Below are positions 1-13,175 of a DNA stretch of 64,000 nt, piece after piece. Both the position numbers and the translations under genes were made by a program. The DNA is taken from the NCBI GenBank assembly GCA_026826555.1, contig JAKSZT010053769.1:2882505-2946504 (forward strand). Direction: 5' to 3'. The notes beneath the pieces were generated by a model, which had not been told where the DNA came from, did no database searches, and worked only from the letters and a program-made list of their open reading frames with translations. Position 1 is the first letter of the stretch. Each line of letters begins with the position of its first letter. Source of the stretch: Tolypeutes matacus (lineage: Eukaryota > Chordata > Mammalia > Cingulata > Chlamyphoridae).

Positions 1-2070
1 TCTCTTTGTGTAGCTTTTTGTTGTTTTTGCTTTAGGTATTACATTATATATAGGTAACTAATCACAGTTAACTGGAATTCTCATTTTATCAGATTGACTG
101 GAGTGCAGGAACCATGCCTTCCTTTATGTCCTTTTACCTGACCTTATTTATATCATTCCCTTAAATATTTCCTCTCTATACATTTATAATCACATCAAAC
201 AGTGTTATAATTTTTGCTTCAAATATCTATTATAATTTAGAAAACTCAAAAGAGAAGGAAATTGTAGTGTATTTACCCATAATTTTACTATTGCCACACT
301 GTTCTTTCTTTTTGATATTCCAATATTCCTTCTTTTTATCATCCCTTTTCTTTTGGAAAACTTTTGTTGGCCATTTCTTTCAGCACTTGAAAACTGTGGT
401 GCCACTTCTTTCATTCTTCCAGGGTTTCCAATGGGAAATCTGTTATCATTCCAAAAATTTCCCTTTTTGGTCAAATGTCTTTTCTCTCTCACTGCATTCA
501 AGACTGTTTTTGTTTGTCTTTAGTTCATAGAATTTTGACCATGATATGTCCTGGGTTTCTTTAGGTTTATTATGTTTGAGATTCTCTAAGTTTAATATAC
601 ATTATAGATTTATGTCTTTTGCCAAATTCAGGTTGTTTTCAGCTACTGTTTCTTTGAGTACTTTGTCAGCCCCACTCTCTTCTTTTACCCCTTCTGGGTT
701 TCTGATGACACAAATATTAGATCTTTCTTTATAGCCCCATAAAGAAAGTCTCTGAGGCTTTCTTTTTGGATTTGCTTATGTCTGTTTTCTCTCTATTGTT
801 CCAATTGAGTAATTTCTGCTGTTCAGTTTTCAAGTTCACTGATTCTTTCTTCTGTCCTCTCCTTTCTTCTGCTAGTCCCATTCTATTGAGATTAGGCTAT
901 TATATTTTTCAGTTCTAAAATTTTGATTTGGTTCTTCTTCATATCTCCTACTTATTTGCTAAAACTTTCTGCTTTTTTGTTGAGATGTCCTGTTTTTTCA
1001 TTTGTTTCAAATGTATTCAAAATTGTCCACTGAAGCATTTTTATGATGGGTACTTAAAATATTGGTCAGATAATTCTTACATCTCTCTCATCTCAGTTTT
1101 AGTGTGTACTGACTGTCTTTTTATATTCAAGTTTAGATTTACTTGTTCTTGTTATGATAAGTGATTTTTTAATTGGAACTTGGACATTTTGGGTATTAGA
1201 TCATGATATTTTGGATTTTACTCAAATCTACTATTTTAGCTGGCTTCCTTTGACACTGATGTGCCAAGGCATGGAGAACTGCCTCATTACTGCCAGTTGT
1301 GGTAAAAGTCCAAGTTCCCCACTTGACCTCATTTGATGCCCAAGGTAGGGAGGGGTTCTTGGTTACCATCAGGTGAGGATAGGGATCTTGCTTCCCATTA
1401 GACCTCTGATGATAACACCCTAACTGGGAGGAGTACCTTGTTACTGCTTCCAGGAGGTGCCTACAAAGACCACGGAAGCAAGGTTGACCTAGTTATTACT
1501 GGTAGTGGTGAAAGTCCTGACTCTCCACAAGTTTTCCTCTGATACCACTCCAGTGGGGCAGGGTGGGAGGGTTGACTCATTATTGCCAGATGGGGTGGAG
1601 TCAAGACTCCTTATATAATCTCCACCAACACTATGTCTGTGTGTGTGGAAAGAGGGGTGCACATCAATGCCTGGTTAAGATGAAAATTCTGGTTCCCTAC
1701 TCAACCTTCTCTAAAAGCAGCCTTGTGTGGTGATTGGGGCATCTCCTTAAAGCTTGATGAAGGTGGAATTCTAGGCTCCCCACTCAACTTTTGGGATTGA
1801 GGAAGGGGCCAGAGTTTTTTCTGTGGTGTTTGGTTAGAGCAGAATGGTTATTGTCTAAAAGTTTTATGTTTTGTGGGACTTCCCCTTCCCTGAACATTTG
1901 CCTAGAGAGAGAAACTTTTGTTGTAACTTTTCTCGTCAATGTCTATTGGCATTTTCAGGCTGCTAGTTTCTTCAGCTCAAAGTATGGTACATATGAGACA
2001 GAAAGCAAGCCAGGGAATTCATCTCCATGTCATTTCTTAGGTCTCAAAGTCTCTACCCAGTGTGCCTGAT
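1..2070 (-). repeat. Ancient LINE-1-like (L1M-type) block
   Basis: The plus strand is T-rich with phrases typical of antisense old L1: 'gccaaattcaggttgttttcagctactgtttctttgagtac', 'gttcactgattctttcttctgt', then G-rich segments repeating 'ccagttgtggtaaaagtcc...ctccccac'. Several diverged internal sub-repeats follow between 1260 and 1830. No LINE reading frame survives. Family assignment is from memory of old L1 consensus text and is only moderate. Confidence 0.5.
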
Positions 2071-2472
2071 TTTAGCCACCTTTCAGATAATTATGTATAC
2101 AAATATATAATATCCAGTGTTTTAAGTTGCACTTAGTGGAAGGAATATGGAAGAGTATATTTATTACATCTTCCAAGAAGTGGAAGTCCAAAAATTTACT
2201 TTTATTATATTAACTTATTTATGAACTATGCAATGTTATTTTAAAAGATGAAATTTATGGAAGTCATAATGTTGCATCTTTTTTGCAAGTAATTCTGTAA
2301 TTTGTATGTAAGTATAGGGATTAGTAGTAGGTGAAAAGGAAATGATCTTTCAGTCTGGTGTGAACATATGGAATGCAAATTCCGTATCCATGCTTGTTAT
2401 ATGTCAAAAGGTGCCTCATGTCTACTGCAGAGTCTAACGCCAGAATTTCAAATACTGGAGAGTAAAAGGGAG

Positions 2473-2632
2473 CCAACTTATTTATTTATTTATTTGTTTG
2501 TTTGTTTGTTTGTTTGTTTGTTTGTTTATTTCATTTTATTTTATTTTTTACAGGGAGGTCCTGGGGCTCAAACCCAGGTCCCTCTATGTGGGAGACAGAC
2601 ACCCACCCATTTGAGCCACATCTGTCCCCCTT
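2473..2632 (-). mobile_element. Xenarthran tRNA-derived SINE (DAS-like), reverse orientation
   Basis: The minus strand reads ggggacagatgtggctcaaa..., with a tRNA A-box-like TGGCTCAAATGGG and a B-box-like GGTTTGAGCCC. It then runs into a purine-rich tail, visible on the plus strand as (TTTA)/(TTTG) repeats at 2478-2545. Confidence 0.8.
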
Positions 2633-2659
2633 AATTATTTTTTAAAGTTCCATGCAATA

Positions 2660-3000
2660 TAGGTCTTCATTATCTGCCACAATTACTCAAGTATTTATTT
2701 TATTCTTTTATCAAAAACTTGAGTAGAAACTCTGTGCTAGTCATTGTCCTAAAGTCTTAGAGCTAAATATTTGGTCTCTGTATTCAGACTTAGGAGATGC
2801 AGGTTAATAAATAATTGTAATGCTCTATTACTAGTTCAAAAATAAAAGCATGTGCAACTAGTTACAAGAGCATTGAGGGGAAGGGAGTGGACACCTTTCC
2901 TGGGGTGAGTTAAGGATAGATTCAAGGAGGAAGAGACATTTGAGCTGAGTTTTAAGAATGAGTGTTCCAGAGAGAAGGAATAGCAAGAACAACATCATAA
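2660..3000 (+). repeat. Ancient mammalian repeat (L2-like), tentative
   Basis: Phrases such as 'ctgtgctagtcattgtcctaaagtc', 'gtgagttaaggatagattcaaggagg' and 'gacatttgagctgagttttaag...gtgttccagagagaaggaatagcaag' resemble a heavily decayed, widespread mammalian repeat. The exact family is uncertain. Confidence 0.35.
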
Positions 3001-3230
3001 ACACACAAAACAGCACAGAATGCCCTTTGGAAAGCAATATTCACCGGGGGTAGGAGTCCAACACATAGCGAATGCTGGAGAATGGGAGAAACAAAACTGG
3101 AAAAAGATAATAGAAAGTAAGCAACAGGGAGTATGTTAATTTGATGATTTTAATCAGGGCAGAATTAGATGGGTGTGCCTGAAGTATAAGAACCTGACAT
3201 TGACTCTCCCTACCTCTTCCTACCTTCCCC

Positions 3231-3421
3231 CAGCATTTCTCAACCTGGACACTATTGACATTTTGGAAGATATAATTCATTGAGGGGGGCTGTGTTGTGT
3301 ATTGTAAGATATTTAGCGGCATCTTTGGCCCCTAACTACCCCAAAGTCAAGACCGTCATCTGCCTACAGACATTACCAAATGGCCCCTGGAGAGAAAATG
3401 AGCCCCATTTGAGAACTATTG
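3231..3421 (-). mobile_element. MER5A-like hAT (Charlie) non-autonomous DNA transposon
   Basis: About 190 bp reads 'cagcatttctcaacctggacactattgacatttt...ggccc...cattaccaaatggcccctgg...cccatttgagaacta'. This matches MER5A in reverse orientation with both ends present. The length agrees with the roughly 189-bp consensus. Confidence 0.75.
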
Positions 3422-3896
3422 ATTTCCCCTCCATAAGGTTTCAGCACTATGCTTGACACACAGCAAGGGCTCATGGGGATGGTTATATCAATGGTGACAC
3501 TTTTCATTAAAAAGTGTAGAGGAAGCATTAGGATAAATTACCAAAGGGTTGTTGTAACATAAGCAGTAATTCAGGATGTAAAAATGCCAGGCTTTGATAA
3601 TGAAATGCACAAGTGGTTTTTCTATTGCTATGTGGCTTTCTTATTTCTTCTCAAACTTGCCATGTCTACAGCTGAGAAACTGTGCATAAGGAATATATGT
3701 ACCTCATCTCCATTTATCTGAGAGACAAGCAAATTAGCATCTTTTCCAATATATATATCTCAATTTTCCTATTAATTGGTTAATACATTAGCACATTCAC
3801 TAACTTGACTTGGGCAAATAAGCACCTGCATAAAATATGGGACCTGTGTTTTCAGAATGTTTTTTTGTTTTTTAAAATTAGCCAAACATTTTTAGT

Positions 3897-3964
3897 AGCA
3901 TAGCACTTTGCCAGTGGGAGAAACTCAATAAGCATAGCACTTTGCCAGTGGGAGAAACTGAATG
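3897..3964. repeat. 34-bp tandem duplication
   Basis: Two adjacent 34-bp units begin agcatagcactttgccagtg at 3897 and 3931. By eye they differ at two positions. This is a local duplication with no coding context. Confidence 0.9.
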
Positions 3965-4668
3965 ATTGAATCACTGAAAAGTAGGCAGCTGAATCAATTA
4001 TACTACAAATATAATCAACTATGATATTTATTCAATAGTGGAGTATTTCTCATACTTGCATTTTGTTCTATTTATTTGTACACATATTTAAAAATAATGT
4101 ATATGAAGATAAAGCTATTGATCCATGATCAAATTGGCATTCTTAAATGGGTTTTCCACTTATGGCTATGCAATCACACATAGTTCCCTGTGTAACACAG
4201 AATACATTTATTACATGGCTGGCAATAATTAGGGCAGCACTCTGTAGTCACACGAAAAAGTTGTTCTCTGTAAAAAGCTAACGTCACAAACTGTAAGCCT
4301 GTGCTTTTGGCATTATTAGCATCACTCTACCTACCTGAGCTAATTGACAATATTTCCAGTAAAAAATAATGATTGGTTGGAGTAGCAAAGTGTAGGTGCT
4401 ACTACCACCAGAGTTACATTTACTCACATAATACAAGATAGCATTGTGCAATGGAGTCTAGTTATATAGGGTAAAACATAATCAAACAGTTTTATAGCCA
4501 GACAGAGCTTTGCAAAGTTAACTATTTCATCTTCTTTTTAGGCAAGACCATTCTGACATCCTGGGATTAAAATGGATAAAATCACTGCACTCCCACATGA
4601 TAGTTTGTCTCTTCTGATGCCAACAAAGAACTAGTACAGAAAATCAACACCACTACTTTGCCTTTAAA

Positions 4669-4690
4669 GAAAAAAAAAAAAAAAAAAAAA
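4669..4690. repeat. Poly(A) tract
   Basis: About 22 uninterrupted A. It may be the tail of a decayed retroelement, but no body could be recognised upstream. Confidence 0.6.
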
Positions 4691-4897
4691 CAGCTAAAGA
4701 CTATGATTTAGAGAATTCTTTATTTAATAACTTAGAGATCTACAAAGAAGGGTGTTATATTAATATGATAGTATACTTTTATTTTGAGATATATATGCAT
4801 TTTAATGGTTTTCAGTCCTCCAATTTCTTAAACTAAAAGCAATTTTAAGTAGATACAGAAAAGAATCTTGAATCCAATCTATTTAAAATCAATAAAA

Positions 4898-6422
4898 GGC
4901 CTCTCTCTAAGCCAAACTCAGCATATGATTGCATTACCTTCCCCCCAACGTGGGACATGACTCCCGGGGATGAGCCTCCCTGGCAACGAGGGATTAATAC
5001 TAAGTGCCAACTGGCAACACAACTGGAAAAAGACCTTGAATAAAAGGGGGAAATGGTAAAGACAAATGAGTTCAAGTGGCTAAGAGACTTCAAAGAGAGT
5101 CAGGAGGTCATCCCAGAGGTAACTCTTACACACAACTCAGTAGGAGCTCATAGAACATCTAAGTGCCTATCACCCCACTCATTGGGGTTCCTGAGAGCTC
5201 CGGAGACACCCTGGTCCTATATAAGGGGGGATAGCCCCAGAGACTGATGCCTTATCAGTGGGTTCTATTTTGGAATCTGTGCTCCTGACAGTGACAGAAT
5301 TAGACTCAAATAAGTCCTCCCTGCACATGGTTCACCAGTCCCTTCTATTCAAACCTATATGTGATGCTGGAGTTTTTAGGTATACTTCCAGAGACTGGAG
5401 CCTCCCGCCTACCTATGTGCCAGGTGTGCATGAAATCTAGGTGGTGCTGCAACTCTTACCCTACAGCTCAATGGACTCATCCAAGTCACCTGGTGAGGAG
5501 ACAACGATGGGCAATGGCCATCCCAGGGAACGGAGAGGGCCTGCATCTGCACGCAGGATCATCCCATCCACCATATCCATAGGATATAAGCCCTCTCCCA
5601 CTTGGAGTTGGAGTGGACATCACCATCCCAGTCCCCTCAGGATTGGGGGAAGAACTATGGACTAGAGTGGATTTGATGGTATTCTCATGTTCACATATGG
5701 TGATTCTAGCAATGGAAGAAATTATGACAATGAGGTGGATCCAGTGGCCACTTGACACTTTTGGGGTAGGGAGGGGATGAGAAGTTGAAATACAGGGGCT
5801 TCTTTGGGAGTTAGAGGTTGTCCTGAGTACTGTTGTGACAACGGATGTAGGCCATTTTAAATCAGCACACACCACTCAGAACTGAGTGGGAGAGAGTGTG
5901 GTCTACGGTGTGAACTGTGGTCTATGGTTGGTGGCAAGGCTCCAGGATGTGTAAGTTCATTGAGGGTGGTGGGCCACACTTGTGGGAGATGTTTGTGTGG
6001 GATGTGGTGGGAGGTGTGGGAGGTGGGCAACATGGGAATCCCAGTGGGTTCCGTGTAATATTTTGGGTAATCTAAGCACCTCTTAAAATACATGTATATA
6101 TATATATATAAATAACATTTTTGTAAGCAAATACACATATATGCATATATATTTATATATCATTTTGCAAATGTTTGTATGTATTGTGAGAATTTTGATT
6201 TTTACCCACAATAAAAAAAAAAAAAGAAAAGAAAAAAACAGATGAAACATGGTAAAAAAAAATAAAAATAAAANNNNNNNNNNNNNNNNNNNNNNNNNNN
6301 NNNNNNNNNNNNNNNNNNNNNNNNNNNNNNNNNNNNNNNNNNNNNNNNNNNNNNNNNNNNNNNNNNNNNNNNNAAAAGAAAAAAACAGATGAAACATGGT
6401 AAAAAAAAATAAAAATAAAAAT
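4898..6422 (+). mobile_element. 5'-truncated xenarthran L1 3' UTR copy with extended 3' end and target-site duplication
   Basis: The copy starts with ggcctctctctaagccaaac and holds the long L1 3' UTR seen again at 50386-57345. It continues beyond the usual end into a TA-rich extension (about 6080-6210) ending in an AATAAA-type signal and an A-rich tail. The 13-bp flanks aaaatcaataaaa at 4885-4897 and 6423-6435 are identical, marking a target-primed insertion. An assembly gap interrupts the tail. No L1 protein-coding part is included. Confidence 0.8.
6274..6373. other. Assembly gap (100 N) with duplicated flanks
   Basis: Exactly 100 N, a conventional placeholder for a gap of unknown size. About 47 nt before it (aaaagaaaaaaacagatgaa...) recurs directly after it, so the two flanks may be the same piece of DNA. 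Confidence 0.95.
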
Positions 6423-6435
6423 AAAATCAATAAAA

Positions 6436-9400
6436 ATTATACACCAGAGTGCTCTTATAGCATTAAGAAAATATCAGCTGTACACTACTCAACTGATATA
6501 TGAGAATGTCAGCAGAACAGCATCTTTCAAGTGATATTGGATTCAAAATAAAGAAATAAAGACAGAAGAGCTAGGGAAATTCAACATATTTTGTAGTTGC
6601 CAGACAATACAATTTCTCAAGATTGAGTAATACATTAATCCCCTATAGGAATAAGCAGACTTTCAGTTTCCACAATGTTATATTTTAAGCCAGGTCTCTA
6701 TATCTTGGCTTAGAACAATGACACAAGGCCGCATTCCTTCAAAATTTTCCACATCCTCTTTAATATCCACACAGTGCAGTGATTGAGAGTAATTTTGGTA
6801 ATTTATTTGCATTTCATCCTGAGATTTATAACGAATGAAACCACTCCAGAGGACTTGTGATTGAAGGTGGTACATATGAAAATTTAAAAGCATGGTTCCA
6901 TTAAACCAATCAATATTTGCCATCATCAAAAAGCAATGACCTAACAGACATTGGGTTTTTCTTGTTCTGGATGGAGGCCAAAGTCTAAGATAGGAACAGA
7001 ACCCCCAGAACTAAAAGGCTTTTATACTTTTTATGAAAAAATTCAGAGATTTAAATAGCTCAAGCCTTAAATTTACTATCATAGTGGTTATTCCCACAAC
7101 TATATATAACTAAAGCTATAACTGTGGATGGAAAATCAGCTGTCTTGTTTTAGTAGCCAATGACCAAGGCTACACTGAACAAACAGGTATGACACGCTTT
7201 CATAGCCACAAACTAAATTTTCTTTAAAAGTATCAGGATCTCTGAAAAACAATGTAATTATACATGGATGTAAACTGATGAATAGGAAGATTCAATTTAC
7301 AAAGAAAAGGACTCTCATCTTGTGGCTAAATTTGTTAACGTCAGGTAAAAAAAAACTTCAATGATCTTTAAAATATATGAATGACAAAGAAATTTTTAAA
7401 GGAAAAAAAAAACATGAAGATGCAAGATTTTTGAAGGTAGGGACTATTATGAATAATTGCATGGGCTAGTAAAAGGCACGCAGTGAGAAGCAGGAGGAGA
7501 ACCTATGTTCTAGTAACAACATCAAACCAGCCACTGAGCTACTAGAAGGGATAAAACAATTTGCTTTCTCAATCTCCCCACTTAAGTCCTGGTCCTTTTC
7601 AACATCATTTAATGAAGAAGTTTATCAAACCTTGAGATGGAGAAAATTTACAGTTAAAAAAAATTTGGTTGAGGTCAATAGTCTCTTTTAGTATTATGAC
7701 GGTTAAAACAAACATAAACCACCGAGTCTTTGTACATATGTGTGCTCTAAGAGCTAATAATTGCATATAAAGGAGACAAATTAAGAGAGATTTGCCCTAT
7801 TATCGAAGCAAATAAATTACTTAATCAAAACCCAGGAATGAACATAAAATTTAAGAAAAATATCACATCACCATCTTTTAAATTTAATTTGGGATGACTT
7901 TCAATTTGCTTCTTATTCTCTGTTTATTTCTGTTGTGTCTCATTTGCTTCTTGATCTTTCTAAGCCTTGAGGCATTTGGCTTCTCTTTGTGTCAGGCCTC
8001 TTACCTGATCTTGAATTTCCCTAGTGGTTGGCTCATTAAATATGAACCAGGATGCTCCCAAAAGAAGTTAGAATGCATCTACAGTTACTTTAAAGAAGCT
8101 CTTTTATTTTCACCTGAGATTAATAAAAAATGAGGCATAACTCTGGTTTTCTGAAATTAAGCAAACACACAAACAAAAAGTCCTCAGCAGTAAATGCTTG
8201 ATATTTATTCCTTAACTAAGATGCTGCCTTTCAAATAAAAGTTCTTATATAAGGATCAACTGCCATTTGATTTAAAGTAGAATATGAAATAAAGTTAAAA
8301 TAACTATAGGGCTAATTTAGTTGGTGGCCACAAATCTCCAGATATAATTTGTAGCATTTCCTATCGTTCCACGTCATGCTTCTTACTTAAGAAGCTTCCA
8401 AGGGCCCTACAAATTTCATTTTTAACTTAGTCTCCTCACTTTTGCTGAGCATCAAGATTAAACATTGTTTGAATTTTTGCTCTATGGACTTTCTAGCAGG
8501 TGTGAGGACCTCAAGGCTCCTTCTGTTGCATCTCATTTCCACTTATTAAACATTTTATCTCGGAGGATGAAGCCAAAGTGACTTTTGTGTTTCCTGGCAG
8601 TCTCCCGCTTCAAAAGACTTAACAGTGATTTGTTTATTTCAAAGGAAATGAAGACCAGTCAGTGATGACAGATTTATTAGTTAAGTGGACATCACACACA
8701 CACACATACACACACAAAAAAATCTTTTCTTACAGTTCAGGCATCCTTCTAACCACACTCTAAATGCTCAGTACAATGTTATACATTTTGGCAAATTGAA
8801 TGCATATGCTTCAATATAGTTAAGTTTGTGAGTTTCTGTGACTTCTTCCACATACATTTCCAGAATAACCTAGGGGAAAAATGAGCAGAGAAAACTAATA
8901 TTACCCTAAATTAAGAGTAAAAGCCATCCTGATGCATTGGTAACTTCCCAGGAATTAAAACACTGAATATCTTTTGGAAAATAATTGAAGGGATATTAAA
9001 AACGAAAAGTGATGAATAACAAGTATTCAAGTAAGATGCCTGGTATTTAGAAAGAGTACTTGTAACACAATAAACCTCTCATACTCTTGATCATGAAATA
9101 CATTCAATTATAATAGCACTATAGATTTAATTGCCATATTAATCACTGATGAAATATTTTTAATATTAATTTAATTTTTCAGAGTAAAGTTGAATAAGGA
9201 GCAACTCTAGAATGGCCCAAGTTATTCCTTCTCAATAATGATCAATTTTACAAGAATGTAAAAGTCATGAAAGGTAAACATTGAGGTTTCAAGTTCCAGA
9301 AATAATAGAAAGATACTGAATTGGAAGTTAATCTCCTCTTGCATACACAATCTCAGAGGTGCCACTCTCTGAGTCTGAATTTTATCATCTTTAAGACTGA

Positions 9401-9700
9401 GGGAGGAGGTTTTGATGATTTATAGAATCCTTTCCAATTCTAACATTCCAATATAGGAGAGTCTTAACAGCTCTCATGACAAATTTGGAGAGAAAGAAGG
9501 ATGCCAAGAAAACCAAAGAAAGGAAATCTAGGAAGTTCTAAAAGAAATGTCACTTACTTCAGGAATTTATCTAAAGTCAGCCCTTAAAATAGAGGAGAGC
9601 TACTCACATCACAGTCAGGCCTATAAATGTACTCTATAATGTCTTCCATGGGCCTAATCCTTCCTTGCCTCATCAGATGTCATCCATTTCATGCTAAAAA
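6436..9700. other. Intronic unique sequence
   Basis: AT-rich intronic DNA with no recognisable gene or clear recent transposon. It contains a short CA-repeat at about 8693-8717. Small open frames here (for example 7894-8133 plus) show no domain or start context and look incidental. Confidence 0.6.
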
Positions 9701-9708
9701 TAATATAG

Positions 9709-10291
9709 TGCAGCAGTTTGATATTATTAATGAATTCCAAAAATAGATATTGGCTTATATAGTTTGTGAACTGGTCTTTCCCTCTGGGCATATTAGATTA
9801 TATTGGATTCAGAAGTTTCAGTTTTACTTGATTGGGCCACATCAGTAGAACATTGAGTCCCCACCTCCTTGGTGGTAGGGACTCAGAGAGAAACCACACT
9901 AGGGAGAAGGGGGTTTGGAGGTTTTGATCCTAGAGCCTGGGAGGAAAACAGATGCATGAGGTAGGAGAGGAGGCTCAACTGGACACAGCAGAGGCCCCGG
10001 GAAGAAAGATAAGCCATTTGCCTGAAAGTCTACAGTTGGCCTTGTAGAGAGTGCAGAGGAGCTGAGCCCAGAGAGAAACAAGTCCCGGGAATAGAGGAAC
10101 CCAGGAAGCCTGAACCCTTGCAGATGTCGGCAGCCATCTTGCTCTAACATGTGGCAACAGACTTTGGTGAGGGAAGTAACTTATGCTTTACAGCCTGGTA
10201 ACTGTGGGCTTCTACCCCAAATAAATACCCTTGATAAAAGCCAACAGATTTCTCATATTTTGCATCAGCACCCCTTTGGCTGACTAATACA
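9709..10291 (+). mobile_element. Solo LTR (family B here; ERV/MaLR-type), plus orientation
   Basis: The element starts TGCAGCAGTTTG and ends GGCTGACTAATACA (TG...CA). It contains caagatggct-type, 'caacagactttggtgaggg' and 'ccccaaataaatac' segments, the last including an AATAAA signal. It is the reverse complement counterpart of the LTRs at 44381-45006 and 45044-45693. Flanking 5-bp sequences are tatag (9704-9708) and tacag (10292-10296), a 4/5 match for a target duplication. Confidence 0.8.
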
Positions 10292-10299
10292 TACAGCAT

Positions 10300-13020
10300 A
10301 TATATTTAACCAGCTAGCAAGCTCTCTTATTTTTCATTGTGCTTTTAGCAAATCATGTTCTGGAAATCTCATTTTCAATTTACAAATTTTAGTTACGAGG
10401 ATCAATTACTGTCCTACAAACCTTGTGCATGAGAGAAAGGAATGACTGAATGGTAAAAATTGAGTATATGAACAAGAATATTCTATGAATGAATTTTATG
10501 CATGATTCATGGAATCCCAAACCTATCCTTCATTTAAAAGTCTCATTGTTTTACAGGATTCCTTATCTCTTTCTCCGAGAGTGATTTGATACAGTCCACA
10601 GTCCAATAGATTGTCATGCATTTATTATGACAGAAGTAGAAGGTAAGAGGTCAGAAGAATTGAGGCAGATGATGTCCTTCTTCTGACACCTTCCTGGATT
10701 TCTCTGGATATTCTCATCACCTTCACTGCATTATTTTATCTTCTATCATATTGTTACAACCACTTGTTTCCATCTTTACCTTCCATCCTATACCATAGAC
10801 CCTTCCAGGACTTTTAAGGTATTCTATTCCTTGTCATGTACCCACATCATAGAGTCAAGTCCTTGGCACATAGTAGGCATTTAGTGAATTATGTCTGAAT
10901 TTGGGAGTTATGAGGCTAAATGGTGTGCATACCAGGCAGGGGAGGGGGGATGATAAGCTACAATTTAATACTAATTACCACTTATCTAATAGCTCTTTTC
11001 TGAGCTGCTTACTTATAATTCAGCTTCATCTAAAATACTAATGCTGCTTCCTAGAATTGATAGGTGATTCAAAAGGCAGTGTAACCCCATTAGAAAGTGT
11101 AAAATGAGAAAATGTTTCATTTTAGTATTGGAAAGTAGAGAAAATGTGAGAAATGTGAGATTCCTATCTGAACCTAGAATAACACGACTGTCTCATGAGG
11201 AAATCTTTTAATAATATTTCTGCTTGTGACTCTTGTGTTAAGTGACCCCTCCCTAGTTCAACACCTCTTTAGAACACAGTACATTATGGATTCATTTTAT
11301 TTCATCCCCTTGGAATCACATATTTAAATTTCCTATGGTTTAGTTTGGCTTTCTCATAACCTGAGTTTTCAAGGTAATACCATTCAATTTGGAAATCATT
11401 TAATTTTTTTGTATACTAATTTGCATTTTACTTTAACTAGTGGCTCTAATAGAGATGTTTTATATATGTAGTCTACTTATGCAAACTGGTTCAGGTTAAA
11501 AAAAATAGCCTTTTACCTTTGCTTAGTGTGTTCAGGGAAAAAGCAATAATGCTTTTTTCATTGGAAAAAATTCAGATTTACTAACCTAAAGTAAAAAAAA
11601 AAAAAAAAGGCATAAATAGCATAAGATTACCTCATCTACACTTTACATCCCAAAGCCACCAGTATCATATGATCAAAATTTCAGTACAAAAGCACACTCA
11701 TAAATTTAGCTCACTGGAAATGACGAAAATATTTTCCCTACTCTTCTTCTACACTGCTACTAAAACTTTATTGCAAATTATATTTGGTCTGGCCTGATTC
11801 TGTTCTAAAACCCCTTATACAATGAGAGTTGCCTGGACACTTTCGCATGCTTGGCCCAAGGCTGTACTATGTATATGTTTGCTTCCAGCACTCCTAAGAT
11901 AGCCTAAATGCAATCATTGACATTTTTTCTACTTTTTCAACTTAGGTGCACATTCTCAACTTATAAATTCTAACATAAATGTGCCCTGAGATATCTTTGC
12001 CTAATATGTAGTGTAATTATTGTTTTTTCTACCACGAATTGCTAATTCCCAATTAATTTCTTTGGAAAACATTCACTGATAAAGAGCCCTCCTGCTTCCC
12101 ACACAGTCAAAGTCCTCCAGTTGTGGCTGCTTAACTCTGTAATGTATGGCCACAGCCAAATAGCTCCAGATGTTTCATAGTATAGGCGTGAGACTCCCCA
12201 TACTCTGCCCTTCCTTGTGTTTGCTATTTTCTAATGCCAAGATGAATACTTCATCCCCAATTCCCTCCCTAAAAGTTAAAAATCTCCTTTAACCGGCTCT
12301 TCTGTTTGTCAGCTACCTGACTCGCAATTCCTGGAATTCAGACCAGGGATTCTAAAAGATCAAATCTTCTGAGAGGCTTAAAAGGTTGATAATTCTACGT
12401 CATTAATTGCCATTCTATTAAGTTTCCATACTTCCCCCTGGAAAATCTAGCTTTGTTCCTGGCACATTACCCACCCTTTCCCAGAAAAATGTTCTCCTCC
12501 CTATTCCTCAAGAGGCCTGGAAGAATCTCCCTAGTTGACCTTACATTTTTGAATATGCTTTTATTGTTTGCTTTCACGCTTCCAAAATTTACTTTTTTTT
12601 TTTTTACATTCATGTCCATGGCTATGTTGTGTTTGACTTAATTTTTGGTGTATATCTACAATTTACTGATTGAATATCTGATTTTGCTGTTACTCTGTTA
12701 ACTGCCCAATCCTAAATTTATATATTATGTTCAACTAATAATTTTTCTTTTAAGATGCACCTTGGCTTCTTCTAAACCTTGAATGTGTTTTATTTTAATA
12801 AATATTTGATTGGCCAAAGCAAGTATTTCTCCAAAACTTCACTAAAGTTCTTTAGTTACATAATGCTCTTTACATTTTGCTTTCAGATTTACCTTAGCTT
12901 TAATTGTAGTTTGCTTCCTCTAGAATTTGAGTCCTCATAATCTATTTCTCGACATAAGGAGATTTCTGTTCTTGATGCCTCTTTCAGTAGCTGAAGACTA
13001 GAGATGCTTGTCTTTAGTTT
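10300..13020. other. Intronic sequence with an L2-like relic
   Basis: Mostly unique AT-rich DNA. At about 10680-10900 the phrase ending 'tccttggcacatagtaggcatttagtgaatta' resembles the 3' end of an L2 in plus orientation. Nothing else is supportable. Confidence 0.5.
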
Positions 13021-13022
13021 AG

Positions 13023-13175
13023 TAGTACTGTCCAATAGGACTTTCTAAAGAATGGAAAATGTGCTATTATCTGCACCATTCAATACATTGGCCGCTAGCC
13101 ACATATGGCTGTTGAGCATTTGTAATGAGGCTGCTGATACAAAGAAATAATATTTTTTTATTTTAATTGGTTAAT
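13023..13175. repeat. hAT-type palindromic DNA-transposon fragment
   Basis: 'agtactgtccaataggactttct...ccgctagccacatatggctgttgagcatttg' matches one end of a common mammalian palindromic DNA element. A fuller copy of the same family lies at 38791-39071. Confidence 0.55.

Noticed and set aside
5258..5875. Several 60-130 codon open frames in both directions at 5.2-5.9 kb
   Set aside because: They lie in an L1 3' UTR that is G/C-richer than its surroundings; the second copy (50.7-51.0 kb and 56.8-57.1 kb) does not preserve them.
9899..10157. Minus-strand open frames of 83 and 60 codons
   Set aside because: Contained in the solo LTR at 9709-10291; antisense of LTR sequence with no recognisable product.
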